A DNA stretch of 64,000 nt from Rhynochetos jubatus (taxonomy: Eukaryota > Chordata > Aves > Eurypygiformes > Rhynochetidae). Below the pieces are notes generated by a model that was given only the letters and a program-made list of their open reading frames with translations, had not been told where the DNA came from and made no database searches. This document shows, in pieces, positions 48,166 through 61,300 of this stretch (its first letter is position 1; each line of letters opens with the position of its first letter). The stretch is from contig CM050651.1 of the NCBI GenBank assembly GCA_027574665.1, positions 8,557,501 through 8,621,500 of the forward strand, given 5' to 3'. The position numbers were made by a program, and so were the translations under genes.

Positions 48166-49031
48166 AAGAGCTCTCGCCAGCTTTACAGAAGCTTTTGCCA
48201 AGTTTCAGGAGCGTTTGAGCACACCTGGGTTGAGCCTCAGAAGCCAAGGAAGGATGTATAGATGTTGATGGAAATTATGCAGAGCAAAACCAAACCCCGC
48301 CAAGAGGTTTCACGTCACCTCTGCTGTGCTTCTGGGCTGCTGTAGCTAATACAGCCTCCCAGACTGTACAAACACTGTCGAAACTGCATTTTGGGCCACT
48401 TTTGCCGCTGACTAGAAGCACATGCAGAACATGCCTGTCTTTCTCTACTGCCAAATAGTTTCATTAAACTGAAATTTGCGATATTAAGCACAAGAGCACC
48501 ACAAGATCAAACAAACACCTCTATACTGTAATGTTTTGTTTTGTAAGCATTGAATAAGAGAGGCACAAAGCCAAATGTAAAAGGGAATTATCTAAATAGA
48601 AATTACACTTTAGATAATAACTATGGCCAAGCTATTGGGGCTCAGGTCCCTTCCCACAGACACTCTCTTTTAGAACAAACCACATGTCCTGAGAGGGTCA
48701 AAGGAACTACACAGGTCTAAATAAGAGAGGAAACCCTGTGTAGTGAACAGAATTTGTTCATGTTATTAGTCATTTATTAAATAATTAGTGTCACATATAT
48801 GTTATCTATCTCAACAAAGTCAGACACAAGTACTCAGATTGTTTCCTCTTTGTTCTTATAGGATATTTAACAAAAATTAAAAGTTTAGGCAATTTAAGAA
48901 TATTTTCTTGTCTGCCAGCACAGCAGAATCCCATCTGCCTATTCCATTTCCAGCTGATCTTCAGCAAACAGCATCAGGCAGCTTCCTTCTTTAAGAATAA
49001 AGTTGGGATTTCTTACAGACCATGCAAGTTA

Positions 49032-49107
49032 GTTTTTTTGTTTGGTTGGGTTTGGGGTTTTTTGGGGTTTTTTTGTTTGTTTTGGTTTTTTGTGGAGGTT
49101 TTTTTGT
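49032..49107 (+). repeat. T/G-rich tract with multiple G-runs
   Basis: Almost entirely T and G with a single A. It holds GG, GGG, GGGG and GGGG spaced by T2 to T6, so a two- or three-tier G-quadruplex on the + strand is conceivable. Confidence 0.85.
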
Positions 49108-50963
49108 ATGAAACACCAGCAATTGATTCCACAGAAGTAAACAATTGATCATCAATCATCATTTCACACTTTGAGCAGGGGGAGCAGTTCAGACCCATCG
49201 TTTCCCTCGCCATGCTCTTCCTTCAACATCCCACATCTTCACTTACCCTCCTGAGACCATCAGCGTTCACCTTTATCTCCCTCTGCCCTCAGGACCGCTA
49301 CCTACCAGGGAGAGACACTGTTTCTCCATGGTGCCACAGCACAAAGGCTCAGCCTGTCAAGCAGCAACCCAGTGTGGGGCAGATCCCCAGCAAAAGTTCC
49401 ATAGTAAGCATGGAGTTTCACTACGCCTCGGACTCATATTCATGTTGTAGCTCCAAGTACCTCGATATCCTTGCACTGGTAGGTCTGCTTTAGCTTGCTG
49501 TCTTTGGAAAAAAGGTGATGGGACCTTTATGCCCGAGGAGTTGACGCCCACTTAGACTACCAGTGTAGCATCAGCACCACCAGTATTGATCAACCCAGAA
49601 CTGGGGGTACATCTGCTGCAAATGACAGTTTTTGATGGATTCCTGGCATAATTTCATTTCCTTTAGAACTACGTTTACATGCATAGCTCTGCATCGCTGA
49701 GACTGGCTTGGCCTGAGAAAGCCAGGTAGTAGATGTAATCCAACTTGGAACCAGACCTTGCTTGCTTTCTTTTCCCCATAATAAGAATGGGTTAGACAAA
49801 GCGTCCTGATTTACTCAGGTGGAGGGATTTTTTTTCAGAGAAGAATGGAAAAGGAGTGGGTGCGGTAGCTTATGCTAATTATCATCTATTTATTTTGGGA
49901 GATAAGCTACTTATACATGGTATGTTTGGTTTGGATTAACTTGGGCAGACACAGAATGACTGTCCACAGTTTGACCTTGACATGAGTAACTGGCCTTTGG
50001 CAAGGAGGGGGGACATTGACAGATATTGCCTGAAGAAAGGGATCAGTCACAACCCAACTGCTGCAGAAGTTGCTCTGGGCAACAAATTGGGGCTGGGAAA
50101 CACTGGCTTAAAATGACAGAGAGTCAGGGGAAAAAATACAAATCATGTTCAGGAAAAAACGGAGAAGCAGAGAAGTGAGGTTGATCGGGGGTACAGACAC
50201 CTCCTGTTAATATAATTGGGTTTGGAATGACAACGTTTGTACTGAGCTGAACTCGAGGACAGGAAAAGGCAGACAATAGCACAAAGCTGCTGCATTGTTC
50301 GCCACATGTGCTCTTTTCTTTCCCCTTGGCTTACCCAGCTGATCATTATGTAACCGATCAACTGGGCTAATTTTCAACCTGTCCAGGATATTCTCAATTA
50401 TGTATTCTTCGTAGAATGTCATGGTTTATTTTTGAAAAGGTCCAGAATATTTCCTGTGATTAATGTCTGGATTAGTTGTTGTTTTACAGGGTATATAGAT
50501 TTGGGTAACAAATCTTCATCCCATCTGAAAGGGCAGTTCAACACGAGCAAGCTTTTAATGTAAGTATCTTAACAAAGGGATTATATATTCTTCCCCTTCC
50601 TCACAAATCTTCAGAGGAAAAATACAGCAATGGCAGATGAAGTGGGGCATGAAACACATTGTTTTCTGTTCTGGGAAGGTTTGCTTAAAAACCGAGCAGA
50701 TTTCAAAATGACAAAACAATTTTTCCTGGCAAGTTTGGTATCAGGCTTTGTTTTGCTAAACCTGATTATGTACTTTGGCTGCTCAGCACAAGCATATGTT
50801 CCAAACCAATTTAGTCCCTGCTCAGAATGAGTCTCCTTATTTGTCCAACAGCTTCGGAAATCATTTTTTCATGCTGACTTTGAGTGACCGTTTAGCACAC
50901 AGTGCAAAGGTATTCCAGGGACAACAGACCTCTGCAGCAACTGAAAGTCTGATTCAAGACTTT

Positions 50964-51038
50964 CCCCCCATGCCCTCCCCCCCACCCCCATTTTGGGGGG
51001 GGGGGGGGTTTGGGGGTTTTTTGGTGGGGGTTTTTTTT
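50964..51038. repeat. C-run block facing a G-run block (hairpin and G-quadruplex former)
   Basis: C-runs of 6, 3, 7 and 5 (50964-50989) are followed by ATTTT, then G14 (50995-51008), G5, G2 and G5, ending in T8. CCCCCA and TGGGGG around TTT can pair as a hairpin. Confidence 0.9.
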
Positions 51039-53129
51039 ACTCTTCTGGTCAAGCTGCTTTAATAAAGCTCTTCTGTTTGTTTTTAAACATGCTAGTCACA
51101 TTGCACATGGTCCAAGGGAAGAAATGTCAGTCAGAGACTACTGAGTATGTGGTGAAATATCACAAACATGGACCAAAGGGTAAAAAAAGTCAGTATATCT
51201 AATACAGCCCTCATTTCCATGCATTACTACAACATGAAAGTCTTCACATGTGCAAAACTCAGAATTAACAGATGGAAAAGATTCCCAGATCTGTGTAACC
51301 TCCCCCGTATCCTCTTGCAAGATCTTGGCTGTTCCATTTAAGACCCTTTCAGTACTTTGTCCAATTCAGTTTCTAAATCCTGAATGAGAAGATTATAGGT
51401 TGGACTAGGGGAATAATGATGCACAGGTCTCAATAGTCCCTTCACATTTAGCAGACAACTTTTTCAGATTCAGAACATTGCCATATTGACAAAACTCCTA
51501 AAATTCTGTCAAGTGCTGCTGTACATTTTGCAAACATTCCTTTGCTAGCACTAAATACTCCCCCTTCATTGGCATTCATAGCTTTCCCATGCAGTTAATA
51601 TTTACTGGACATCCTTTTCCATTCCTCCCGAGAGAAATCTGCAAAAACACAACACAGTTGTGTTTGATAAGAGGGTAATGCATCTAAAACATGGGGATCT
51701 GAGTGAACAAAACCCATCCTAATAGCCACCAAAACTTCACCTGGCTTGGACTAGAGGCAAGGGAAACCAGTCTTTCTGGGGCCAATTAAATGCTACTAGA
51801 GGATCTGAGTCTCTCTATGACTTGAAAATTATTGGTTGCCAAATAACTTAGTCACCTCTGCTGTGCTCCCCAGCCATGGTGAACACATTTGTCAGCTCAG
51901 GAAAACCTAGGCTGGGCACATTACTAAAGGTTTAAGACTCTCAGCAATTTCATTGTCACAGCAGTGTCACTACTGGGCCTTATCAATGGGTTGGACAGGC
52001 CACCCAAGATAACCCATAATAGGCAGGCAGAAGCAGTGCATACGAATGCTTTTAGCTATGCATAGTGACAGTGAGCAAACAAAATCTATTGAACATTTTG
52101 GCTGGTGCTAATATGACTTGGCTAATGTAAGAGATTAACCTCTCTCTGCTTCAAATCACCCTTCCTGCAAATGAAAATAAGTATAGCAACTTGCATACCT
52201 CAAGCAAAAACTTGAGGCAATAATGAGTTGTTGACAGATGGGCACTATAAGGTACCACCCTCTGCTTTTCCTCACTCAATGGGAATGACAGATATTTCAA
52301 AGTTTCCACTTTTCCTTTACCCTCATGGAGCAGAGAGGACAGGCAGCCCCAGCACAAATATAGTTGCACCCTTTGCTTTCAGACACCTTGGATCTGTTTC
52401 TGGAAGGAAAGATTCAGGTTTCCAGCTCCATTGGTTTCCATGACAAGTGAACTGAAGGTTCTCTTAAAAACATTTACTAAAAATCTTTCCCAGGACACTG
52501 AGAAGTCTCCCTGCAATGGAAGGAGAGACAGACAGAGATCTGTCCTGCAGAACAATGAGAAAACTTTCCTCCTTAACTGGTCACAAATTATCTATGGATA
52601 CAGGATGAAGAAAATGCAAAACAGGTCCTACTATCCTCAGCGCTACAAATCTGGGCCCCATCAATCCCTTGAAGAGCAACCTCCAGAGATTTAGGGAAAA
52701 GCCATGCAGTTTACACGAACCTTCTGCAAGACAAAAATCACTCTCCCTATTTTTATAAAAGCCACTTACTGAGCTTGGTCACATTTACATTTCCCTGTTC
52801 CTTCCAGTGCCACAAGATTGGAAGAAGGTGTCCAGAATATCAGCCTTCAGCAGCAGTGCCTACACAAGTCCTCGAAGAGATTACAGGTTTGATTAATATT
52901 CCCAGGCCTCCCTCCATTAACCACGGTGCCCTCTGCCTCCAGGTACGGAGCCGAGGGGAACAGACCAGTCATACTGACAGTTTCTCAAACGTGACAGGTT
53001 TCTGCTGCTCGTGCATGAACTCACTCCAGGACTTCCTTGTAATGTAATCAGGCTGAAATAAACTCTTTCAGTCTGAAGTAATGGGTTGTGTTTCTGCAGG
53101 CTCAGGAAGAAAAGGCCTGGAACAGGTAA

Positions 53130-53153
53130 TCTTGAATCTATGATTCTATGACC
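53130..53153 (+). mobile_element. Possible CR1 tail scrap
   Basis: The stretch CTTGAATCTATGATTCTATG resembles the TATGATTCTATGA repeat that ends CR1 elements. The upstream bases do not show the CCCTTCCAACC block, so this may be a chance match or the last few bases of an eroded copy. Confidence 0.3.
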
Positions 53154-55177
53154 TTTGTTGCCATCATGGCAATCCCACCCAAGGCTCACTCTGGGGACGT
53201 GGCAGGGCTTCGCACTCATTCAGCTTCTGGTTTACAAGCTCTTGGTGGTCAGCCACATAGCACCCGCTGAAAAATGCTCAGCCTTTCCTCTGGTCCAGGG
53301 AAGTCCATCCCTGAGCTGCGCCTTCTCCCAGAAGACAACACTTGGCCAGGCCAAGCCCAAACTGATCTTCTCTAGGGAGAAACCATCAAAGGAAGGAGGA
53401 CTAATGGACTCTTAATTGCCCATTAAGTTTTACAAGGCTGCAGTCATGGCCCAAAGTAGTGTAGTTTCCTCCTGTCCCAGTAATCAGCAAGTAACCATGG
53501 CCCTCCCAGTTTTCTCAAGTCTACTGACAGGACAACACAAGCCAACTTAATGACTTTTCTCTCTTAAGCCATTAGCAAAGAGGAGGTATCTGTTCTCCCA
53601 ACAGAGCAGTTATGCAATATCTCACAAAAAGCCAGTGCTGGCCTAATTGACGCACACCCTGCCTCACTCTCCTGATCAAGTCGGAGATCTTTAGGTCCCC
53701 CGTCCTGAGAGCACCAACAGGCCTTAACTGCCCTGACCAGCCTCATGTGGGACCTTCTGCCAAGGGGTGCAGGAATCCCTTTGAAGCCAACTGCTCAGGC
53801 TCCTGCTCATGCCCCACACTAATTCTCTAGTAGCAGCAGGAGCAGGGCAAGACAAGCCAGGAGCCAAGCAGGGACAAGGCAGTGATAGTGAGAAGATCCA
53901 CCTACAGCCCACTGACCATGCAAAAAGGTGAGGTTATAGGTAAAGTCCAGGGTCATGCTGGGAAGTCCAGTAAGGATCAGCAGTGGAGAGAGTGGGGACC
54001 AGGTATACCTATGATATAGCTCAGGTGTTGAATGTCATCTTTGGGCATCAAGAGTTCATTGAGGTCTTCCAGAATGACTTTGAATCTCCAGTCACCTCCA
54101 GTTCCAGCTCAATGCAAAACTCTCAAACCAGACAAAAAAAGTGAACTCCAGATAATACACCTTTTCAGTGCTTGCTTCGTAACACCTCTTGTTACATCCA
54201 AGTGCTCCAGACTGTTGTCACCAAGAATATCTGCTGTAGTGTTACGTGCTCACTACATGGCTGATCTGATCAGGAGGAGACAAACACAACACTCCATTTC
54301 TTGGTCAGCAGGTTTAACCACTTTACATCTTTCATCATTTCCATCAGTATTTTGAGAAAAGTCTCTCCTTCCCCATCTTGTGCATTAAAGGGCCTGCCTA
54401 GAGGGTTTAACTTTGCTGGAGATATAAAGCCTACAAGATGCTCAAGTGAGACAGTGACACAGAAGTGGAATTTGAGAACAAACACAACAGATTGGCCTAG
54501 AAGAATGACACCTGCTCCCACCGTTGCTTTTCGTTTACCCAGAACGCAAGGTAAGGAAAGACATTTCACCGAGAGGTGATGAAATTTGTCGAGTCTGTGT
54601 ATAGAAGCACAGAACAATTCAACCACACACCCTGTAAACTTATGCATGGGTGTTTCCATTTTACTCGTTTTAATGCTTTTGCTCTGTTGCTAACACCATG
54701 CTTTCTTTTTGTCCTGATAAACCTATTTCTTCTGGAATGGTGTTACCAATTGAAGATGTTATGGCATACTTCATAGGTAACTGCATTACAGTTATGAGTT
54801 AACTGCTTCCTCAAAAACAGTTGGGTTTAGCCAGCATGAATGGAAAAGTGTTACTGTAAGGTGTAAGACACTGCCTGCCTGAATACATACCGTCAAACTG
54901 TGAGAAGGCATTCACCAGGTGCCCTAGGTCAGGACTAAACGGTTTTGCTCAAGCAAGCATGTACACAAGAAACACTGAATTGTGTAAGGGCTGCTTGTGT
55001 AGATGAGCAAGACAGGGTTGCGCAATCTAGCAATGATTTTCCATTTTCTACTGCTGCAGCACTTAGGCACAAAGCTCCCTTGTTAATTAAATGCAATTCC
55101 ACTCTCTACCAAACACATATTTGTTTTTAAGTGTTTGTTCTTGAGCAATTCCAGGAAACAAGCCCTCTTGCTTGTTC

Positions 55178-55218
55178 CCACCCCCCATCCACCCTCCCAC
55201 CTCCTCCATCCATCCCCT
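55178..55218 (-). repeat. C-rich tract, minus-strand G-quadruplex motif
   Basis: The + strand reads CCC-A-CCCCCC-ATCCA-CCC-T-CCC followed by CTCC and CATCC units. The minus strand therefore satisfies the G3N1-7 pattern. Confidence 0.7.
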
Positions 55219-58083
55219 GGAAAGATGCTTTTTAATTCTTACCCTCCACATATCTCCAAGCTAATCCACGAACAACTGCACTGAGGGGGAAAAAGCATGA
55301 CAGCTCTGCTTGGGGCCCAGGGAGGAGAGTCTTGCAGGGGCCCTTTTGTTGTTCCCCAGGTAGGATGTTTAGCTCTCCATCCATGCAGCCCGAATTCCTT
55401 TCTCACCACACCCAAGGTCATTTTAATGAAAATTCCTAAAACCATGCCAGGGGGATAGAATTGCTCCTAATCCTTCAGCAACACGTCATTTGATCCCTGG
55501 GCCCACTGGGGTTATTATTGTGTGTCTGCAGAGCACAGCAAAGCAGACAGGAGTAGAAAAATGGCAACCACTGCAGGAGATCTACTTCCCTTTCCCAACC
55601 TTTCTTTCCGATCACCTCCCTTTTTTTTTTTCCTCCAGAGCACGTTCATCATCTGCCAGTTTTCCAGGGATAATGCCATGTTTTAAGTCACCCTCTGCCA
55701 TTCCCTAGAAGCTGCACGCGTTTTTAATGAAATTAATGAGGAAGTTTAATTTTACAGGCAGATTGTTTCCTCTGGTTTGCATTTTGAAGGGAACTGCATG
55801 TCTGTGTGGTCCACGCCTTACAGTACTGTATTGATGTTTTACATCTGTGTTCAAGCAATGCTTTAGCATCATGAAAAACAACACAAAACCAAAATTAAAG
55901 CAAAATAGCATTTTTGGCAGGATACAGAGGAGGGAAAAAGAGCTAGTGAATCCACTACAACTTCATTTTTTTCTGGACTACTTCCCATGCTGACACAGGG
56001 GCCTGTGTTTTATATAACAAGATTTTGGTGGATAAGGTAAGGTTCAATTCTTCTCTAGTACAGTTGCCTCCCCATGGCCTATCTGAGCAGTGATGCCCTT
56101 TCCCTGTCATGCTGAGATCTGGAAATCCACTGCATCCTTGCCATAGGATGCCCCAGGCCTCACACATATCTACCTGCCTTTTCTCATTAGCACTACCTGC
56201 TTCCCTGGCACAGGGATTTCAGAGCTTTCTAACCCTGCCAAATTAGATGCAAGCTTATAAATTAGCAGATTTACTCACCGGTATTTAAGCATTTGTAGGG
56301 CTGGGCTCACAAGCTATTTCCTAAACTCTCATCTCTTCCCAAAACATGAAAATTTTCTAGTGTTTCATACAAGTAAGTAGGACAGGGATTTTCCTCATAT
56401 CGTAACGATGAAGCAATAGTAGACTTGCACAGAAGCTGCAACTGCTATAAAACTTAATACCAAAATGTCTCTCTAAGATTTGCAATGAAATCTGCCCAGT
56501 TCTTGTCTACTACCTGTCACTGGCAGATCTCAGTCAGGCATAGAAGAGGTCTCCAAGGAGATTTGGTAGCAGAGGGGAGCTGTTTAGCCAAGGTTGACAG
56601 GTGTACAACTGAGACAGCAACAGAGAGGAAAACTTTCAGTCCAGGCCAGGAATGTGTCCCAGTCTCCTCTAGACCTGATCTGGGCAATAAGGGACCAGTG
56701 GCCCAGAGCATCTCCTCTTCCAAATAGATGCCTAACTTGGGTTACTATGGGACAAGGGGTAAGCAGCACGGTTTGTCTTTCTGAAACCCTTTAAGTGTTT
56801 TACCAAATCTGTAGGCATGCCTAGCTGCAGTCAGCTAACAGTGTATTGGCTCCACTGCGTACTGCTAAAGAAGAATTGCTCCTAAAAGTTACAAAAACAC
56901 AGCTACTAATGGTACTTTGGCCCATGCCCTAGAGAGTAGCACATGGGAATCAAGAAGCTATGCTACTCAACTGCTCTCCTCAACACAACTCCTGTAATTT
57001 GGATGTTAGTTACCACTGCACAACTGAGCACATCCCTTATACCACCCCCCCTTCCTAACACCTGTTGAACTGCAGAGGAAGAGGTTCAATTACATTGCAC
57101 TTCATGTTATTGAGTTTTCTAAAGGTAATTCAAAATATATACTTGCCCAAAACACTGGTAAACTGGTGGCCTCATCAATAGAAAAGTTGTAACTGCATAT
57201 ACTATCAGACTATTGCATTTTTACCAAGGCCTGGGGGAGTCAGGAGAGTCTTTCTTCCTATAATTTTACAAACAACTTCAGAATTGTTAAAAACTGAGGG
57301 TGTTTCACAGTACAATTACAGTATTTTCCCAGATAAAGTGTTGCCAAAATCTCCTGTGAAAGCCAGTGATACAAGTGACAGAAGCAAGACACCACAGCCA
57401 AAAAAAATTATTTTTCTACATATACACACATAATTTTTATATATATTAAAAATGAAATCTACTCATTTCTACCAAAACTGAGGAGGTGAGGATGTGCAGA
57501 AATTAGTAACTATATTAATGCCCAAGTACACTCACATCCTTTGTTCATACACGGGCCACACCATGCATATTATAACCCTCTATATCTTTAATTTAGTTTC
57601 ATTCACAACTAGCTTTTCCTAACAATTATTATCCTGTAAATGCTTCTTATATTATATGATCTACTTCATTGTTAGCTATAAAGAAACAGTAAATAAGGCC
57701 AAATCTACTGATAAACCGAGCCAGAGCCAAGGATGATGTCAACACACTTGCTCTGCCAATCCACCTTCTTCCATCCTGACCTGCCATACTTCTGTTATTC
57801 TAGGCATGGGCCCGATCAGAGACACTTCTTTGGGCCAAACAATTAGGTAATCACACATACACAAAACTTAAAAAATATTAAAAACATTCATCAGAAGTTA
57901 ATTTGGGAAAGGAAAAAAAAAAAGGAGAGCAAAATAACTAATGGAAAAGTAGGGAAGGATATCACTGGGGGTAATATGTAAAGAATAGGCAGAGGGTTTT
58001 TTTTAAGTTTATTTTATTTAACTTTTTTTTTATGGGGCAGTCTAACTTGTGTTATCCTGCAGCCGCTGAGTAACATGATAGGA

Positions 58084-58330
58084 GACTGATTGATCGATCA
58101 CAACTCAGCTTGTCAATGACTAGCATTATAAAGGTTGATGTATCCCCTGTGGAGGAACTGTGCAGACAGACTTGACTGATGGATTGAGTACAGCAGAGTC
58201 CCACATTAGTCTGAATTGTAAAGGTTAATGCCATACTGCGCAGGGGTCCTCCTGATTGATAGGATGTTTGACTGGTTGGAGCCCAGTCCCACAAGGATCA
58301 CAATTCTGAGTGTTTATGGCACACTGAATT
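58084..58330 (+). repeat. Diverged tandem repeat, 90-bp period, about 2.8 copies
   Basis: Copy 1 starts at 58084 and copy 2 at 58174, both with GACTGAT, and both carry ATTxTAAAGGTT at the same offset (AAGGTT at 58131 and 58221). By hand alignment 36 of the first 57 positions agree between copies 1 and 2, after which similarity fades. Copy 3 starts near 58270 with GACTGG, has an apparent 8-bp deletion, then rejoins at GTCCCACA (58287-58294, against 58198-58205 in copy 2) and stays weakly similar to about 58328. The unit has no recognisable transposon similarity. Confidence 0.6.
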
Positions 58331-61300
58331 CCTCAACCTGACACAAAGCCAGGCTCCAGTTCACATGCCTCTCTCAAATGCTAATCAAGAAGGTTAATTC
58401 ATGACAGGTGAGGATTGCTGCAGCTTTCTATTTGTTAAGATGAAGAAATGACTTAATGTGGCACCTATCTTGTGGATGGCTGCACAGTTTTGGGGACAAT
58501 GTCCTGTTACTACAACATGTGCAATGTCACCTTTGTTTCCAAAGGTGCATTATAAAACCGCTCCAGACAACTTTGAGTAGTCAATCCTTTCCTCAAATCA
58601 AGCTGTCTATCTTTAGGGACTGACTCTGTTGAAGAGCAAGTCCTTGAGCCTTCAAACCCCATTGTCTCAGTATAAAACCTTGTATTGTCATACAATTAGG
58701 GTGGCTAGAACTGTCAAAGCTTTGTGCCTTTCTGCCCTACTGCATTCACATCAGTAAAATGTGAAACCAGTAGCAGGAAATCATTGTGTGCACACACTGA
58801 CCAGTTATTCTCTCAAGATGCTTTTAGTATAAGGAAATTCTACATAATTAATGAAAGTATAATGACAATGAGGAGGAAATTCACAAAATTATCTCAACCA
58901 CAGGCTCTGTACCAAGAAAACATGTTTTGGAGCACAGGTGGCTTTGGGGTTTTGTTTGGGGTCCAAAAAATCTTGGGTCCAGTAAATCTCATCATTTACT
59001 GCTGCTACTGTTATTATGAAAAGAGATTATTTCTATCTTATTGGGACCTTTCCAAAATCTTTCAGTTTTAATATCTGGTTTTCTATGCATGCAGTCAAGA
59101 AACAACTAGAACTTTCTTCCTTTTCAGCAATTTCCCTATCAATTACTGTGATTTTTATGAGAAATTATGCAAACTACATATTCACTTATCTTGAGAGTAG
59201 GTAAATTTACCTGCTAAGATAACAGTCTGTATGTCATCTTCCTTTGGTTGTTGGTTTTCTTGGAGAAGGGAAAGAAAGAGTTCTGAGGCACAATGAAGTG
59301 TGAGCCTTTAAATATCATAGAAGTGAAAGCACAGATCCTAGAAGACTTTTCTTTTTTTTCCCTCACCGCTAACATGAACGGAAGTCCCGTGGAAAGTTAC
59401 TGCACTATATTTGCTGATGTATTTTGTATTCAGATCTTTCAAAATCCCAAAGTGCAGAAAAATTATATGTGGCAGTACTGCCCATTATTGGCAAAGAAAC
59501 TGTGCAAATAAAATACAGATATTGTATACGTGTACTGCAAGTACAGCAGTATATTGCTAGAATCCCTTCAAAATAAGAAGGGAAACAGTCTCCACAGGCC
59601 TTATGCAGAAGAGAAAATGCAGGCTGAGTTACAGCTAAATCCTACATAGCCTCTGAGCTTACCTAAAGTTCCAGTGACCTTGCTGTTGGTGGGGACACTG
59701 AAGAGGGAACAGGAGGAAATCCCCACGTGGATTTTTTGGGCCATTTTATTAAGTTCTCTAAAAAGCCAGAAAACAATCCAGAAGAATGGCAGGTTGGAAA
59801 CCACAACCATTCCCCCACGTGGCAATGTGTTCTACTTGGCAAAGGAACGACACCTGCACAAGCAGTAAAGAGAATGGCTCTGCTACAAAGCACCTCAGGC
59901 CATCTGAAGACTAGACATGGGTGAGATCCTTGTACCATCTCACAAGGAAACAATGACAACACTTGCCTGTCACCAGGTAAGCAAAAGACAAGCTGCAGTT
60001 GGAAAGGTTATGGGAGTTAGCTGGAGACCCAAGAAAACGGAAAAAAAGTAGCAGCAAGTAGCACCAGACCAACAGGCAGCCTCCCTTCCTCCAAGACCAT
60101 GGCCAGGATCACAGGTGGGCAGAGGCAGGTGGGAGGAGGAGTCCTCCTCACAGGAGGCATCAAGAAGGAAACTCATGCCACCAGCAAGAACACCGGTTGT
60201 GGCAGAAGCACGTGTAACCAGGTCTGGCTCCAGTTCTGGTTTAGAGCTGTTAGGAACGAAGTCCTGTTATGCCACTACCCAGCTCATGCTGTACGAGATC
60301 ACCTACCCTAACCAACCCCAGCTTGTTTCCCACACCAACAGTTTTTGCACAGATCTCTAAATCTGGCAGCAGCTGCCCTTTCCCACATATAGGGATTTTC
60401 CGTGCTGGGGGAATTCCTCCCTGGACAGAGGGGAGATTTTTTTGCCTGACAGTTTGCTGCTACAGAGGCCTTCACTAGCTGGCAGAGACACATTTCAGTG
60501 ATGAACCAGGTTCAAGGATTTGTGGATTCATGACGTATTTTCAGTTTTACTACAGTGATACCTCGCATTGATGCGTTTTAAATTAAAACGCAAAAGACAC
60601 AGCTCTGGCAGCCATTAGGCACCCGCTCATTCATAAGAAATGGTTAGTACCCCCTCAGAAAGAAACAGCAGCATAACCACTGTTTCTGCCGCACCATGTA
60701 TGGTAGCGGAGAGCTGCACCTTGGGCGTGTTGCAGTGGCACGCAAGCAGCCCAGCAGAAGCAGCATGTTGCTTACCCATCCGTTCCAAACACAGAAGGGT
60801 AAGACTTTTCATCACAGGGATTAGAGTTTAAACATCTGGAAGTTAAACATTTCCTTACTCAGTTAAATCTATCAGTTTTGTTTAGTTACATTCCCTCCTC
60901 AGCAGCCTCATCCAGCTGACTGTCACATCACAGGTTCCAGCTGTTGCCTGAGCCCACAATTCCTGTGCTGCTTATCACCAACATGAAAAAAACCATCCTC
61001 ACCTCCCAAAAGACACTATAGCCTCCTGGTACTGCAACCCTGACACAAATAACTTCAACATTTAAATGGGAGACAGCACACTCAACTGAAGCCAGCACAT
61101 CTTAGCTGGTAAGTGTACCTACACTTATGAGGAATCACACATTTGCTGCAGGAGAAGTAGCCAGTAGTAACCTATCAGTAGTGCGTACAGGTGCTATTAT
61201 AGCCTCTGAGTTGTAAGACATCACTGAGTTCAAAATACAAGACCAGGGAACCCTAATGGTATCCTAGAACTCCATATCTTTCATCATTTTAATGATTAGG

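Larger units (their letters stand above)
47265..50963. other. Non-coding unique sequence with GC-richer patch at 47.6-48.4 kb
   Basis: From 47.63 to 47.88 kb the DNA is GC-richer, with overlapping frames on both strands (for example 47604-47933 minus and 47645-47902 plus). None is recognisable or bounded by good splice sites, and it is not a CpG island. The rest shows only the T/G tract and the C-rich G4 motif. Confidence 0.55.
51039..58083. other. Non-coding unique sequence with GC-richer patch at 52.8-54.0 kb
   Basis: Overlapping 60 to 129 codon frames lie on both strands, with no domain, conserved motif or splice pairing that I can support. A possible CR1 tail scrap lies at 53.13 kb and a C-rich tract at 55.18 kb. 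A single-exon or processed copy of a gene is not evident. Confidence 0.55.

Noticed and set aside
54270-54659. 129-codon minus-strand frame
   Set aside because: It has mixed hydrophobic composition without a recognisable fold, and it overlaps a 92-codon plus-strand frame. There is no promoter or splice support.
56038-56050. tRNA B-box-like GGTTCAATTC (also near 23889 and 57082)
   Set aside because: No A box or cloverleaf can be drawn around any of the three.
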